DNA of 64,000 nt, from contig NZ_FRCH01000003.1 of NCBI RefSeq assembly GCF_900142825.1, positions 124,001 through 188,000 on the forward strand, given 5' to 3'. This stretch comes from Rhodanobacter sp. OK091. GTDB taxonomy: Bacteria; Pseudomonadota; Gammaproteobacteria; Xanthomonadales; Rhodanobacteraceae. Numbering within the stretch: position 1 is the first letter of the stretch; each line of letters begins with the position of its first letter. The notes below the pieces were generated by a model. It did no database searches and had not been told where the DNA came from. It saw only the letters and a list, made by a program, of their open reading frames with translations. Position numbers and translations under genes: made by a program. Shown piece after piece: positions 34,389-43,118 of the stretch.

Positions 34389-35269
34389 TGATGCTTCGGC
34401 GCGTGCCGCGCCTGTGGCTGATGCTGGCGATGGCCTTGCTGTCGCCGGGCCTGTTGCATGCGGCCGATGCGGTGCCGAAGCTGACCCGTCACGTCACCGA
34501 CCTCACCGGTACGTTGTCGGCGCAACAGGTCGATCAGCTGGATGCGCAACTGGTCGCGCTGGAGAAGGCCAAGGGCGCACAGCTGACGGTCCTGATGGTC
34601 GACAGCACGGCGGAGCAGGACATCGACAGTTATTCGCTGGCCGTGGCCGAGGCGAACAAGGTCGGCCGCAAGGGCGTCGATGACGGTGTGTTGCTGCTGG
34701 TGGCGAAGAATGATCGCCGCGTGCGCATCGAAGTGGGTTATGGCCTGGAAGGCGCGATTCCCGATGCGGCCACCGCGCGCATCATCCGCGAATACATCGC
34801 ACCGAAGTTCCGCAGCAACGACTATTTCGGCGGCATCAGCGACGCGGTCGGTGCGCTGACCTTGCTGATCAACGGCGAGGCGTTGCCGCCGCCGGTACAG
34901 GGGTCGCCCAGCAACGAGCGCTCCGGTCCCGGTTTGCAGAACGGGCTGATGATCGGCGTGTTCGTGGCGCTGTTCCTTCGCGGCATGCTGGGTCGGGCCG
35001 GTCCCTGGGTTCGGGCGCCGCTGGGTGCGGCGCTGGTCGGCGGGCTGTTGTGGCTGCTGATTTCGATGGGCGCCGGCATCATCGGCGCGCTGGTCGGCGG
35101 CGTGCTGATGCTGTTGCCCGGCGGTGCCGGACGTTCGATCGGCGGTGGCGGCTGGGGCGGATTCGGAGGGGGCGGCTGGGGTGGCGGCGGTGGTGGAGGC
35201 CTCGGCGGCGGCGGTTTCAGCGGCGGTGGCGGCAGCTTCGGCGGCGGCGGTGCTTCGGGGAGCTGGTGA
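34388..35269 (+). CDS. TPM-domain (YgcG-like) membrane protein with glycine-rich tail
   Basis: A 293-residue protein with a signal peptide (about residues 1-27), a TPM domain (LTRHVTDLTGTLSAQQ through ATARIIREYIAPKFRSNDYFGGI), two to three membrane helices near residues 175-235 and a C-terminal tail of almost pure Gly/Ser/Trp/Phe. The tail pattern (GGGGWGGFGGGGWGG type) is usual for YgcG homologues. TPM domains are found in phosphatase-like and photosystem assembly factors, but the role here is unknown. The start overlaps the lemA stop; ATG at 34388 or 34391. Confidence 0.9.
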   Translation: MMLRRVPRLWLMLAMALLSPGLLHAADAVPKLTRHVTDLTGTLSAQQVDQLDAQLVALEKAKGAQLTVLMVDSTAEQDIDSYSLAVAEANKVGRKGVDDGVLLLVAKNDRRVRIEVGYGLEGAIPDAATARIIREYIAPKFRSNDYFGGISDAVGALTLLINGEALPPPVQGSPSNERSGPGLQNGLMIGVFVALFLRGMLGRAGPWVRAPLGAALVGGLLWLLISMGAGIIGALVGGVLMLLPGGAGRSIGGGGWGGFGGGGWGGGGGGGLGGGGFSGGGGSFGGGGASGSW

Positions 35270-35772
35270 TGGCACGCATGCGGCGAATGCTGATCAATCT
35301 GCTCGGCGGCTGGTTTCAACTGCGCCGCCGTTTCCCTGCGACGCTGCTGGACGAGATGGCCGCGGCCATCGTGGCCGGCGAGCGCAGCCACCTCGGCGAA
35401 GTCTGCTTCGCGATCGAATCGCGACTGGCTCCGCTGGCCGTGCTTGAAGGCCTGGATTCGGCTGCGCGCGCACGACAGGTGTTCGCCCAGTTGCGGGTAT
35501 GGGATACGGAAAGCAACAGCGGCGTGTTGTTCTACGTGCTGATGGCCGAGCATCGCATCGAGATCGTCGCCGATCGCGGCATCGCGGCGAAAGTAGCGAC
35601 CAGCGAATGGAACGACATCTGCGCCCGCATGCAGGAGCGCTTCGCGCGAGGACAATGGCGTGATGGCAGCCTCGAAGGCATTGCCGCCGCGAACGCGTTG
35701 CTGGCCCGCCATTTCCCTGGCGACGGCCAGTCCAACCCTGACGAGTTGCCGGATCGGCCTGTGCTGCTCTGA
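35269..35772 (+). CDS. second TPM-domain protein, short form
   Basis: A 167-residue soluble TPM-fold protein lacking a signal peptide and Gly-rich tail. Features shared with its neighbour are EIVADRGIAAKV in place of RIEVGYGLEGAI and a final helical segment. The N-terminus (LINLLGGWFQLRRRFPATLLDEMAAAI) is amphipathic and could contact the membrane. Its ATG overlaps the upstream stop (TGATG), so it is translationally coupled. It completes a three-gene LemA-TPM-TPM unit. Confidence 0.88.
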   Translation: MARMRRMLINLLGGWFQLRRRFPATLLDEMAAAIVAGERSHLGEVCFAIESRLAPLAVLEGLDSAARARQVFAQLRVWDTESNSGVLFYVLMAEHRIEIVADRGIAAKVATSEWNDICARMQERFARGQWRDGSLEGIAAANALLARHFPGDGQSNPDELPDRPVLL

Positions 35773-35842
35773 TTCACGCTTTGCGGGGCGAATGCGCGCC
35801 CGCTTCTATACATAGAGAACCTCGAAAAACCCGTGATCTGGA

Positions 35843-35872
35843 CCGTCATCCCAGCTTCTGCTGGGATGACGG
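35843..35872. repeat. palindromic repeat, CCGTCATCCCAGC type
   Basis: A perfect 13-bp stem (ccgtcatcccagc / gctgggatgacgg) with a TTCT loop. The GTCATCCC...GGGATGAC palindrome resembles repeats scattered through many proteobacterial genomes. It lies between convergent genes, 15 bases before a terminator hairpin. Confidence 0.75.
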
Positions 35873-35886
35873 GCAAATAGCCAAAA

Positions 35887-35911
35887 AGAAAGGCGCCAGC
35901 GGCGCCTTTCT
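35887..35911. terminator. bidirectional rho-independent terminator
   Basis: An 11-bp stem (agaaaggcgcc / ggcgcctttct) with an AGC loop sits between the TPM gene and the S9 peptidase. On the minus strand it is followed by TTTTTGG; on the plus strand T-rich bases are within the stem end. It should end both convergent transcripts. Confidence 0.82.
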
Positions 35912-35933
35912 TCCAGTGATGCCATAGGGCCAA

Positions 35934-37901
35934 TCAGGGTGCGGCGTTGCCAGGCCCGATGTATTTGGCGAAGAAGGCCTGCAAGCGGGTGAGTCGCTCG
36001 ATATTGTTCTTCTCGTCGTAGAAACCGTGGCCTTCGCCCGGCTTGCTCATCCATTCGTACGGCTTGTGCGCGGCATCCAGTGCCGCACGCATCGCCTTGG
36101 CCTGCGCGAATGGCGCACGCACGTCGTCCTCGCCGTGAATCAACAACAGAGGCACGTCGATCTTGTCGGCCAGTTTGTCGGGCGAATTGGCATCGAGGTC
36201 GGCGTCGTCCTTGCCGATAACCATCTTCAGATAGTTGCGGCCTAATTTGCTCTCGCGGACATCGCCTTTCTGATACATCATTTTCAGGTCATAGACGCCG
36301 GCGTAGCCGACCGCGCACTTGAACATGCCCGGCGCGCGGATCGTCGTCATCATGGCCGAGTAGCCGCCGAAGCTGCCGCCGTAAACGCAAACGCGTTGCG
36401 GGTCGGCGTATTTCTCGGTGATCGCCCACTTCACGCCGTCGATCAGATCCTGCTGGATGCGGGTGCCCCATTTCAGATAGCCGGCTTCCTGGAAGTCCTC
36501 GCCGCGGCCACTGGAGCCGCGGTAATTCACCTGCAGCACCAGATAGCCGCGGCTGGCGAGGAACTGGGCGTCGTTGTCGTAGTCCCAGTTGTCCCGTATG
36601 CCGATCGGACCACCGTGCGGCAGCAGGATCATCGGCAGGTTGGCTAGGTTGGTGCCGTTCGGAATCGTCAGGATCGCCTCCAGCTCCATGCCGTCGCTGG
36701 TTTTGAAGTGCAGCGGGCGGCGCTCAGCCATCTTTGCTGGATCGATCCACGGCTCCGCGGCAAACAACTTGGCCACCTTGTACGTGTGCGTGTCGATCAG
36801 GTAGTAGGTACCCGGATCACGGTCACTGTTGACCGAGAACAGCAGCTTGCCGCCATCCTCACTGAAGTCGATGAAATGGACGTAGCTGCCGGGGAATTTC
36901 AGGCGCAACGCGCGATGCAGTTTCGCCGTGGGAAGATTCGGATCGATATAGGTGAATGTCGGCATGCCGGTGGCAGGCACGGTGGCGAACGGCTGGTTCG
37001 GAAACGGCGTCCATTCGACGTTGCCAATACTGCTGAAGCTGTCACTGGCGAGCACCTTGCGGTTGCCCCCGTTCTCGTCCTGTTCCACCAGTTCGGTAGG
37101 GCCGCCGCCAGCATTGTATTCGGCGTAGATGCGTTGTTTGTCCGGGGCGAAAGAGCGCGGTGTAAAGCTGCCTCCGATCTGGGCGGGCGTCATCTTGGCC
37201 CAGCCCGCTGCCTGCTGGTGATAGACGACGTAGTCGTAGTCGTCGTTGCGACCGTAGGCAAAGTGGGCCTTACCATCGGCACCGACCATGAAACTCATGC
37301 CGCCGACGTTGATCTGACCGATCAGATGACGGGTGTTCTTGCCTGCGTCGACGTCGTACAGTGTGCTGGTATCGGTGTTCTCCCAACTCTGCGTGCCCAT
37401 GTAGAAATGGCCATTGGCTGGCAGCGGTTTGCTTTCGACGAAGCCCCATCCGCGATCAGTGCCGCGTGTCCCCCCTCGCGTACCGTACTTCATGCTGTCA
37501 TAGCCGTAGAGATAGTCCTGATTCTTGCCGTCCAGATCGGTGGCAATCACTTCACCGGTCAGGAAAGGCTCGTCGATCGAACCGTACATCTTGCCTTTGT
37601 CCACCACCAGCCGGGTATTGCTGGCCCAGGTGATGTCGGCGGCAATCTCATATTTGGGCAGGCGCAACATGCTCACCGGCTGCTTCATGTCGTCCACCTT
37701 GTAGATGGCCAGCAAGTGCGATTCGCCGTTGGGGTCGTTCATGTTTACGGCGAGGTACTGCCCATTCGGCGAAAGCCGCGGCATGGTCAGCAGTGGGTGA
37801 AGCGCGAAATCTTCCACCGGAATCAGATCGGCAGCGATGGCGGCCGCTGGCAACAACAGGCAGACAGCGGACAGCATGGTCCGCGCAAAACGGTAGGACA
37901 T
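35934..37901 (-). CDS. S9-family prolyl oligopeptidase-like peptidase
   Basis: A 655-residue secreted serine peptidase. A signal peptide (MSYRFARTMLSAVCLLLPAAAIA-A) is followed by a beta-propeller (about residues 30-390) and an alpha/beta-hydrolase domain. The catalytic triad is Ser510 (YGGSFGGYSAM), Asp593 (HGEDDVRAP) and His625 (EGHGFYDE), all present. Members cleave short peptides after Pro, Ala or Lys residues in the periplasm. The ATG at 37901 is used because it begins a proper signal peptide; a longer frame upstream is an antisense artefact. It has its own terminator. Confidence 0.94.
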   Translation of the reverse strand: MSYRFARTMLSAVCLLLPAAAIAADLIPVEDFALHPLLTMPRLSPNGQYLAVNMNDPNGESHLLAIYKVDDMKQPVSMLRLPKYEIAADITWASNTRLVVDKGKMYGSIDEPFLTGEVIATDLDGKNQDYLYGYDSMKYGTRGGTRGTDRGWGFVESKPLPANGHFYMGTQSWENTDTSTLYDVDAGKNTRHLIGQINVGGMSFMVGADGKAHFAYGRNDDYDYVVYHQQAAGWAKMTPAQIGGSFTPRSFAPDKQRIYAEYNAGGGPTELVEQDENGGNRKVLASDSFSSIGNVEWTPFPNQPFATVPATGMPTFTYIDPNLPTAKLHRALRLKFPGSYVHFIDFSEDGGKLLFSVNSDRDPGTYYLIDTHTYKVAKLFAAEPWIDPAKMAERRPLHFKTSDGMELEAILTIPNGTNLANLPMILLPHGGPIGIRDNWDYDNDAQFLASRGYLVLQVNYRGSSGRGEDFQEAGYLKWGTRIQQDLIDGVKWAITEKYADPQRVCVYGGSFGGYSAMMTTIRAPGMFKCAVGYAGVYDLKMMYQKGDVRESKLGRNYLKMVIGKDDADLDANSPDKLADKIDVPLLLIHGEDDVRAPFAQAKAMRAALDAAHKPYEWMSKPGEGHGFYDEKNNIERLTRLQAFFAKYIGPGNAAP

Positions 37902-38132
37902 CGGTTTCCCCCTGGCACGCTCCGTGTGATGAGCCGGTTCGTCTGGAGCGCAACGACCTGACTGGGTTCGGGCATCCTTTCGATGCTGTCGACGACTGCC
38001 CGATTCCCTTCCCCGGCTCGGGCAGCGTCTGCGGGCGATTCTAGCCCCCGTCCGGGCGCGATCGGAAGAGGTGCTGACGCCAGGCATTCCCGGCCCGCTA
38101 CACTTGGACTTTACCGGCCAGCCCCATCCTCT

Positions 38133-38960
38133 ATGTCCCAGCCTTTCGTCGTCGATATCAACCCGGTCGCTTTTCACCTCGGCCCGATCCAGGTGCATTG
38201 GTACGGGCTGATGTACCTGCTCGGATTTTTCTTTGTCGCCGTGCTGGGCGAGTACCGGCGCCGGCGCGGGCGCCTGCCTGTCAGCCGCGACGCGCTGGGC
38301 GACCTGCTGTTCTACGGCATGTTGGGCGTGATCGTGGGCGGACGCGTGTGGTACATGCTGTTCTATGCCGACATCGACTGGATCTGGACCGCGCCGCAGA
38401 CACTGTTCAAGGTATGGGACGGCGGCATGAGTTTCCACGGTGGCCTGCTCGGCGTGCTGGCGGCCGGCTGGTGGTGGTCGCGCAAGCAGCGGCTGCATTT
38501 TTTCGACACGGTCGACTTCGTGGCGCCGCTGGTACCGATCGGGCTCGGCCTCGGCCGGCTCGGCAACTTCATCAACGGCGAGCTGTGGGGCAAACCCAGC
38601 GACGTGTCGTGGGCGATGATCTTTCCGCACGCGCCGGACCGGTTGCCGCGGCATCCTTCGCAGTTGTACGAGATGCTGCTGGAAGGCTTGGTGATGTTCG
38701 TGGTGCTGTGGCTGGTGTCGCTGAAGCCGCGGCCGCGTTACCTGGTGTCGGGCCTGTTCGCGCTGCTGTATGGCTGCTTCCGCTTCGCGGTGGAATTCGT
38801 GCGCGTGCCCGATGTGCAGCTTGGTTATCTGTTCGGCACGCAGTGGGTGACGATGGGGCAGATGCAGTCGCTGCCGTTGATCGCGGTCGGACTGGTGTTG
38901 ATCGCACTGTCACGGCGGGCGCCGACGCTGCCACTCGCACCCGTTGCCGCGAAGGCCTGA
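38133..38960 (+). CDS. lgt: prolipoprotein diacylglyceryl transferase Lgt
   Basis: A 275-residue inner-membrane enzyme with about seven helices that transfers diacylglycerol from phosphatidylglycerol to the lipobox Cys of prolipoproteins. The conserved [11 protein letters not shown], the His-Gly-Gly in MSFHGGLLG and the signature [15 protein letters not shown] (with the essential Arg) are present, as is HPSQLYE. The ATG at 38133 gives the standard short N-terminus. It is three bases upstream of thyA, a pairing common in proteobacteria. Confidence 0.96.
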   Translation: MSQPFVVDINPVAFHLGPIQVHWYGLMYLLGFFFVAVLGEYRRRRGRLPVSRDALGDLLFYGMLGVIVGGRVWYMLFYADIDWIWTAPQTLFKVWDGGMSFHGGLLGVLAAGWWWSRKQRLHFFDTVDFVAPLVPIGLGLGRLGNFINGELWGKPSDVSWAMIFPHAPDRLPRHPSQLYEMLLEGLVMFVVLWLVSLKPRPRYLVSGLFALLYGCFRFAVEFVRVPDVQLGYLFGTQWVTMGQMQSLPLIAVGLVLIALSRRAPTLPLAPVAAKA

Positions 38961-38963
38961 AGC

Positions 38964-39758
38964 ATGCGCGCTTATCTCGATCTGCTTCGCCACGTTCTCG
39001 ATTACGGCACCCAAAAGACCGATCGCACCGGCACCGGCACGCGCAGCGTGTTCGGCTGGCAGCTGCGCTTCGACCTCAACCAGGGTTTCCCGCTGGTCAC
39101 CACCAAGAAGCTGCATCTGAAATCGATCGTGCACGAGCTGATCTGGTTTCTTCGCGGCGACACCAATATCGCCTATTTGAAAGAGCATGGCGTACGCATA
39201 TGGGATGAATGGGCCGATTCGAACGGCGATCTCGGCCCGGTCTATGGACAGCAATGGCGTGCGTGGCGAACCGCCGAGGGCGGCACCGTCGATCAGATCG
39301 CGTGGGTGATCGACGAGATCAAACGCAACCCGGATTCGCGCCGGTTGATCGTCAGCGCGTGGAACGTGGGCGAATTGTCGAAGATGGCATTGCTGCCGTG
39401 CCACAGCCTGTTCCAGTTCTACGTTGCCGACGGCAAATTGAGTTGCCAGCTGTACCAGCGCTCGGGCGACATCTTCCTCGGCGTGCCGTTCAACATCGCC
39501 AGCTACGCATTGCTCACCCACATGGTCGCGCAGGTCTGCGGACTGGGTGTGGGCGATTTCGTGCACACCTTGGGCGATGCGCATCTGTACAACAACCACG
39601 TGGAGCAGGCACGGCTGCAACTGAGCCGCGAAGTGCGGTCGCTGCCGCAGCTGAAGCTCAATCCGGAGGTGCGCTCGATCTTCGATTTCCGTTACGAGGA
39701 TATCGCCATCGAGGGTTACCAGCCGCATCCGGTGATCAAGGCCGAGGTGGCCGTATAG
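38964..39758 (+). CDS. thyA: thymidylate synthase ThyA
   Basis: A 264-residue enzyme, exactly the size of E. coli ThyA, that methylates dUMP to dTMP with methylene-tetrahydrofolate, producing dihydrofolate. The nucleophile Cys146 is in [11 protein letters not shown], the phosphate-binding RRLIVSAWN motif is upstream, and GDAHLYNNH closes the folate site. The dihydrofolate made here is reduced by the DHFR encoded 157 bases downstream. Confidence 0.97.
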   Translation: MRAYLDLLRHVLDYGTQKTDRTGTGTRSVFGWQLRFDLNQGFPLVTTKKLHLKSIVHELIWFLRGDTNIAYLKEHGVRIWDEWADSNGDLGPVYGQQWRAWRTAEGGTVDQIAWVIDEIKRNPDSRRLIVSAWNVGELSKMALLPCHSLFQFYVADGKLSCQLYQRSGDIFLGVPFNIASYALLTHMVAQVCGLGVGDFVHTLGDAHLYNNHVEQARLQLSREVRSLPQLKLNPEVRSIFDFRYEDIAIEGYQPHPVIKAEVAV

Positions 39759-39915
39759 GAGCGCGGCGAGGTGCGCGGAACGGCCATCCATGGGCCTCTT
39801 TCGCAACTACCTGCGGAGCGCCGCGGTAGCCGCACCCTGTTAAGATTCGACGCAATCGGCGGCGTCATCCGCGGGCGCAGGCCACACCACTGATCAAGCT
39901 TTTCAAGGACTCGTT

Positions 39916-40404
39916 ATGGCTATTTCGCTGATTGCCGCCCTCGACGAAAATTTTGCCATTGGCCGCAAGGGTCAGCTGCCCTGGCATCTGCCCGATGACT
40001 TGCGCTGGTTCAAGCAACTGACCACCGGCAAGAACGTGTTGATGGGCTACAACACCGCCGTATCGATTGGCCGCGCGTTACCGGGTCGGGTCAACCTGGT
40101 GCTGTCGCGTCGCCACGAGGCGCCGTTCCCCGATCAGATCACGGTGCGCTCGATCGAAGAAGCGCAGGCGCGCATCGGCGACACCGGCCTGATGGTGATC
40201 GGCGGCGGCATGGTGTTCGCCGAAGCGTTGCCACGCGCCCGCCGCATGTATCTGACCTGGGTCAGCGCTGCGATCGACGGTGCCGACACGTTCTTCCCCG
40301 GCGTGCATTTCAGCGACTGGACGGAAGTCTCGCGCGTGCATCACAAGGCCGATGCCGAGCACGCCTACGACTTCGACATGGTCGAATATCTGCGCAACGG
40401 TTAA
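39916..40404 (+). CDS. folA: dihydrofolate reductase FolA
   Basis: A 162-residue type I DHFR that reduces dihydrofolate to tetrahydrofolate with NADPH. The N-terminus has ISLIAALDENFAIGRKGQLPWHLPDDLRWF with the active-site acid in LPDDL; GKNVLMGYNTAVSIG and IGGGMVFAEALP form the NADPH site. The stop TAATG overlaps the start of the MutT/ThiE gene. The lgt-thyA-folA-mutT order suggests coordinated pyrimidine/folate metabolism. Confidence 0.96.
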   Translation: MAISLIAALDENFAIGRKGQLPWHLPDDLRWFKQLTTGKNVLMGYNTAVSIGRALPGRVNLVLSRRHEAPFPDQITVRSIEEAQARIGDTGLMVIGGGMVFAEALPRARRMYLTWVSAAIDGADTFFPGVHFSDWTEVSRVHHKADAEHAYDFDMVEYLRNG

Positions 40405-41366
40405 TGCCTGCTCCCGCCGTGCCGAAGCCAGTCATGCATGTGATGGCTGCGGTCATGCGTGACGCCAACGGACGCGTGCTGCTGGCGCAGCGACCGGCTG
40501 GCAAGCACCTGGCTGGCATGTGGGAATTTCCCGGCGGCAAACTCGAACCCGGCGAAGCACCGCTGGCGGCGCTGGCACGCGAACTCCACGAAGAGCTGGG
40601 CATCGCCTTGCAACATGCCGAGCCGTTGATCCGCGTGCCGTGCCGCTACGTCGAGCGCGAACTGTTGCTGGATACCTGGCAAACCGGGCAATGGGAAGGT
40701 GCGCCGCAATCGCTGGAAGGGCAGGCGCTGCAATGGCTGCCGCCGGCACAGATCGATCCGGCGATGCTGGCTCCGGCCGATCGGGCCATCCTGCAGGCTT
40801 TGCGGCTGCCCCATCGTTATCAGATCACGCCAGCGGAAGTGCGCCCGGATCAACGCGGCATCTGGTTCGAGCGTATCGGCCAGGCAATCGAACACGGCAC
40901 GCAACTGGTGCAATTGCGCCTGCCATTGTGGCCGCGTGAGCTCGTGCGCGAACTGGCAGCAACACTGCTGCCGCTGGCCCGCCGGCATGGCGCCCGGTTG
41001 TTGCTCAATGGCGACATCGACGGTGCGCTGGCACTGGGTACCGGGGTGCAACTCAAGAGCACCCAATTGGTCGCCGTGTCAGAACGCCCACTGCCGCTGC
41101 TGCAGTTGGTCGGCGCCAGCTGCCACGGTGCAGAGGACCTGGCACGGGCAGCGAGTATCGGTGCGGACTTCGCCACGCTGTCACCGGTGGCTGCCACCCT
41201 CAGTCACCCGCAGACGCCGCCGCTGGGCTGGTCTCGATTCCATTCATTGACTGAAGCCGCCGCCTTGCCGGTCTATGCGCTCGGCGGCATGGCACCTTCG
41301 CATGTCGCACAGGCTCGCGAGTGCAGTGGGCAGGGCGTGGCGGGCATCCGGGAATTCTGGCTCTAG
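40404..41366 (+). CDS. mutT: bifunctional MutT Nudix hydrolase / ThiE-like protein
   Basis: A 320-residue fusion. Residues 1-135 are a MutT-type Nudix domain with WEFPGGKLEPGE and RELHEELGI completing the box (Gly45 to Ile67); MutT hydrolyses 8-oxo-dGTP and prevents transversions. Residues about 150-320 are a ThiE/TenI-like barrel (LVQLRLPLW, GASCHGAEDLARA, ALGGM). The barrel has GVQL in place of the GVHL found in active thiamine-phosphate synthases, so thiamine synthesis is not assured. Such MutT-ThiE fusions are common in gamma- and beta-proteobacteria. It overlaps folA by one base. Confidence 0.9.
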   Translation: MPAPAVPKPVMHVMAAVMRDANGRVLLAQRPAGKHLAGMWEFPGGKLEPGEAPLAALARELHEELGIALQHAEPLIRVPCRYVERELLLDTWQTGQWEGAPQSLEGQALQWLPPAQIDPAMLAPADRAILQALRLPHRYQITPAEVRPDQRGIWFERIGQAIEHGTQLVQLRLPLWPRELVRELAATLLPLARRHGARLLLNGDIDGALALGTGVQLKSTQLVAVSERPLPLLQLVGASCHGAEDLARAASIGADFATLSPVAATLSHPQTPPLGWSRFHSLTEAAALPVYALGGMAPSHVAQARECSGQGVAGIREFWL

Positions 41367-41387
41367 AAGCGACCAACTCCGCGTCAT

Positions 41388-41418
41388 GTAGGAGCCCGCT
41401 CGCGGGCGATGCTCTTCG
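41388..41418. repeat. REP-like element, GTAGGAGCCCGCTCGCGGGCGATGC type
   Basis: GTAGGAGCCCGCTCGCGGGC begins the element, whose arm is identical to the palindrome at 18971; it then continues as GATGCTCTTCG, as in the copy at 42991. It sits between convergent mutT and coaE. Confidence 0.8.
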
Positions 41419-41450
41419 TTCCAATCGGCGCGGTTGCGTTCCCCGCCAAA

Positions 41451-42071
41451 TCAGCGCACGCCGGCCAGTGCCAAATAGCGCTGGTGCAGTTCGGCGACGG
41501 CATGGTCCAGCGCGGATTCATTGCCACTGTTCTCGATCACGTCATCGGCCAGTGCCAGCCGCTCGGCGCGGCTGGCCTGCTGGGCCAACATCCGCCGCGC
41601 CAGGGTTTCGTCGATGCCGTCGCGGGCGATCAAGCGTGTGATCTGCACCGACTCGGGCACATCAACCACCAGTACGCGATCGACCCAGCGATAATGCGCG
41701 ATGTTTTCGGCCAGCAACGGAATTGCCAGCAGGCAATACGGCCCACGTTCGGCCAGTGCGCGCTCGCGCAGCCACTGGCGCACGCGCGGGTGGATGATCG
41801 CTTCCAGCACCTTGCGCGCGGACGGGTCGGCAAACACACGTTGGCGCATGGCCGGGCGATCCAGCCGTCCCGCCTCATCCAGCACGTCGACGCCAAACGC
41901 ATCGACCACCGCGGCCAGGCCGGTCGTGCCCGGCTCGATCACTTCACGGGCGGCCACGTCGGCATCATGCACAGCTACGCCTAGCCCCTCGAAGCGCCGC
42001 GCTACGGCCGTCTTGCCGGCGGCGATGCCGCCGGTCAACGCAATCACCAGCGCATGTGGCCGCTCGCTCAT
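41451..42071 (-). CDS. coaE: dephospho-CoA kinase CoaE
   Basis: A 206-residue P-loop kinase for the last step of coenzyme A synthesis (dephospho-CoA plus ATP to CoA). The P-loop is LTGGIAAGKTAV, and the CoA-site DADVAAREVIEPG and the lid region IHPRVRQWLRER are visible. The start overlaps the pilD stop by ATGA; pilD-coaE linkage is conserved in type IV pilus loci. Confidence 0.95.
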   Translation of the reverse strand: MSERPHALVIALTGGIAAGKTAVARRFEGLGVAVHDADVAAREVIEPGTTGLAAVVDAFGVDVLDEAGRLDRPAMRQRVFADPSARKVLEAIIHPRVRQWLRERALAERGPYCLLAIPLLAENIAHYRWVDRVLVVDVPESVQITRLIARDGIDETLARRMLAQQASRAERLALADDVIENSGNESALDHAVAELHQRYLALAGVR

Positions 42072-42925
42072 CGCAGGCCGGTCAGTTGCATATAGCCTTG
42101 CAGCAAGCCATGGCCGGCCACGAACCAGACCCAGCCGGCGGCGGCGATGAACGGGCCGAACGGCATCGGAATTTCTCGCTCATGCTTGCGCAACGCGATC
42201 AACGTGCCGCCGACCAGCGCACCGATCAGCGACGACAGCAGGATCATCGGCAACAGCGACACCGGTCCCATCCATGCGCCCAGCGCGGCGAGCAATTTGA
42301 AATCGCCGTAGCCCATGCCTTCCTTGCCGGTGAGCAACTTGAAGACCCAGTACACGCTCCACAGGCTCAGGTAACCGACGGCAGCTCCGATAATCGCCGA
42401 AGGTGCGTCGACGAACATGGGCAATAGCGCCAGCAGCAAGCCCAGCCACAACAGCGGAAAGGTCAGCTGGTCAGGCAGCAATTGAGTGCGGAAGTCGATG
42501 CCGGACAGCGCGATCAGAGTCCAGGTCAGCACCAGCCCCGCCAATGCGGCCCACGACGGCCCGAACTTCCATACGATCACGGCACTCAACAGGCCGCTGA
42601 GTAGCTCCACCAACGGATACTGGATCGAGATTTTCGCCTTGCAGTAGCGGCAACGCCCTCGCAGCAGCAGCCAGCCGAGCAACGGAATATTGTCCATCGC
42701 GGACAACGTATGCTTGCACTGAGGGCAATGCGAAGGCTCGCGCACGATGCCCGGCGGCAGCGGTGTCGCATCGGCCTCAAGCTCAAGCACATCGCGCGCC
42801 TCCCGCCGCCAGTCCGCCGCCATGCGCTCAGGCAGGCGCAGGATCACCACGTTGAGAAAGCTGCCCACCAGCAGGCCGAGCACGCCGGCCAGGGCAATCC
42901 ACAGGGCAAAGGGGAGATCGGGCAT
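42068..42925 (-). CDS. pilD: prepilin peptidase/N-methyltransferase PilD
   Basis: A 285-residue bifunctional inner-membrane enzyme that cleaves the prepilin leader after Gly and N-methylates the new N-terminus. The zinc-type CPQC and CRYC pairs are in the cytoplasmic loop, and the catalytic aspartates are in GIDFRTQLLPD and GMGYGDFKLL. About eight membrane helices follow. Prepilins and T2SS pseudopilins (GspN's partners) would both be substrates. It overlaps coaE by four bases and is separated from pilC by a terminator and two REP elements. Confidence 0.96.
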   Translation of the reverse strand: MPDLPFALWIALAGVLGLLVGSFLNVVILRLPERMAADWRREARDVLELEADATPLPPGIVREPSHCPQCKHTLSAMDNIPLLGWLLLRGRCRYCKAKISIQYPLVELLSGLLSAVIVWKFGPSWAALAGLVLTWTLIALSGIDFRTQLLPDQLTFPLLWLGLLLALLPMFVDAPSAIIGAAVGYLSLWSVYWVFKLLTGKEGMGYGDFKLLAALGAWMGPVSLLPMILLSSLIGALVGGTLIALRKHEREIPMPFGPFIAAAGWVWFVAGHGLLQGYMQLTGLR

Positions 42926-42990
42926 GCGTCAGCCTTGTGTTTTAAGGTTCCCGCGATCGAGCGGGTACGGCGTAGGGTACGGCGCTTATT

Positions 42991-43063
42991 GTAGGAGCGC
43001 ACTTGTGCGCGATGCTCTTCGCAGTAATCAACATCGGAGCATTGCGCACTAGTGCGCTCCTAC
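42991..43063. repeat. convergent pair of REP-like elements (BIME-like)
   Basis: Two copies of a GTAGGAGCGCACT unit in inverted orientation: left copy at 42991-43021 and right copy ending with AGTGCGCTCCTAC at 43063. Each copy has a short internal hairpin (gcgcacttgtgcgc; gcgcactagtgcgc) and a GATGCTC or AATGCTC tail. Arranged this way they can form one large stem. They lie between pilD and pilC. Confidence 0.82.
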
Positions 43064-43064
43064 A

Positions 43065-43101
43065 ACACGAAAACGGCGAGCAATGCCCGCCGTTTTCGTG
43101 T
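43065..43101. terminator. terminator between pilC and pilD
   Basis: A 14-bp stem (acacgaaaacggcg / cgccgttttcgtgt) with a 9-base loop, flanked by eight Ts on the plus side and eight As before it on the minus side. It begins 18 bases after the pilC stop. It should stop the pilBC transcript at least in part and can act in both directions, leaving pilD-coaE to a separate promoter or readthrough. Confidence 0.82.
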
Positions 43102-43118
43102 CGTGTTTTTTTTGAGGC

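Noticed and set aside
34280..35275. 331-codon minus-strand frame opposite the TPM genes
   Set aside because: Shadow of the LemA/TPM operon; Ala/Pro/Gln-rich with no start context.
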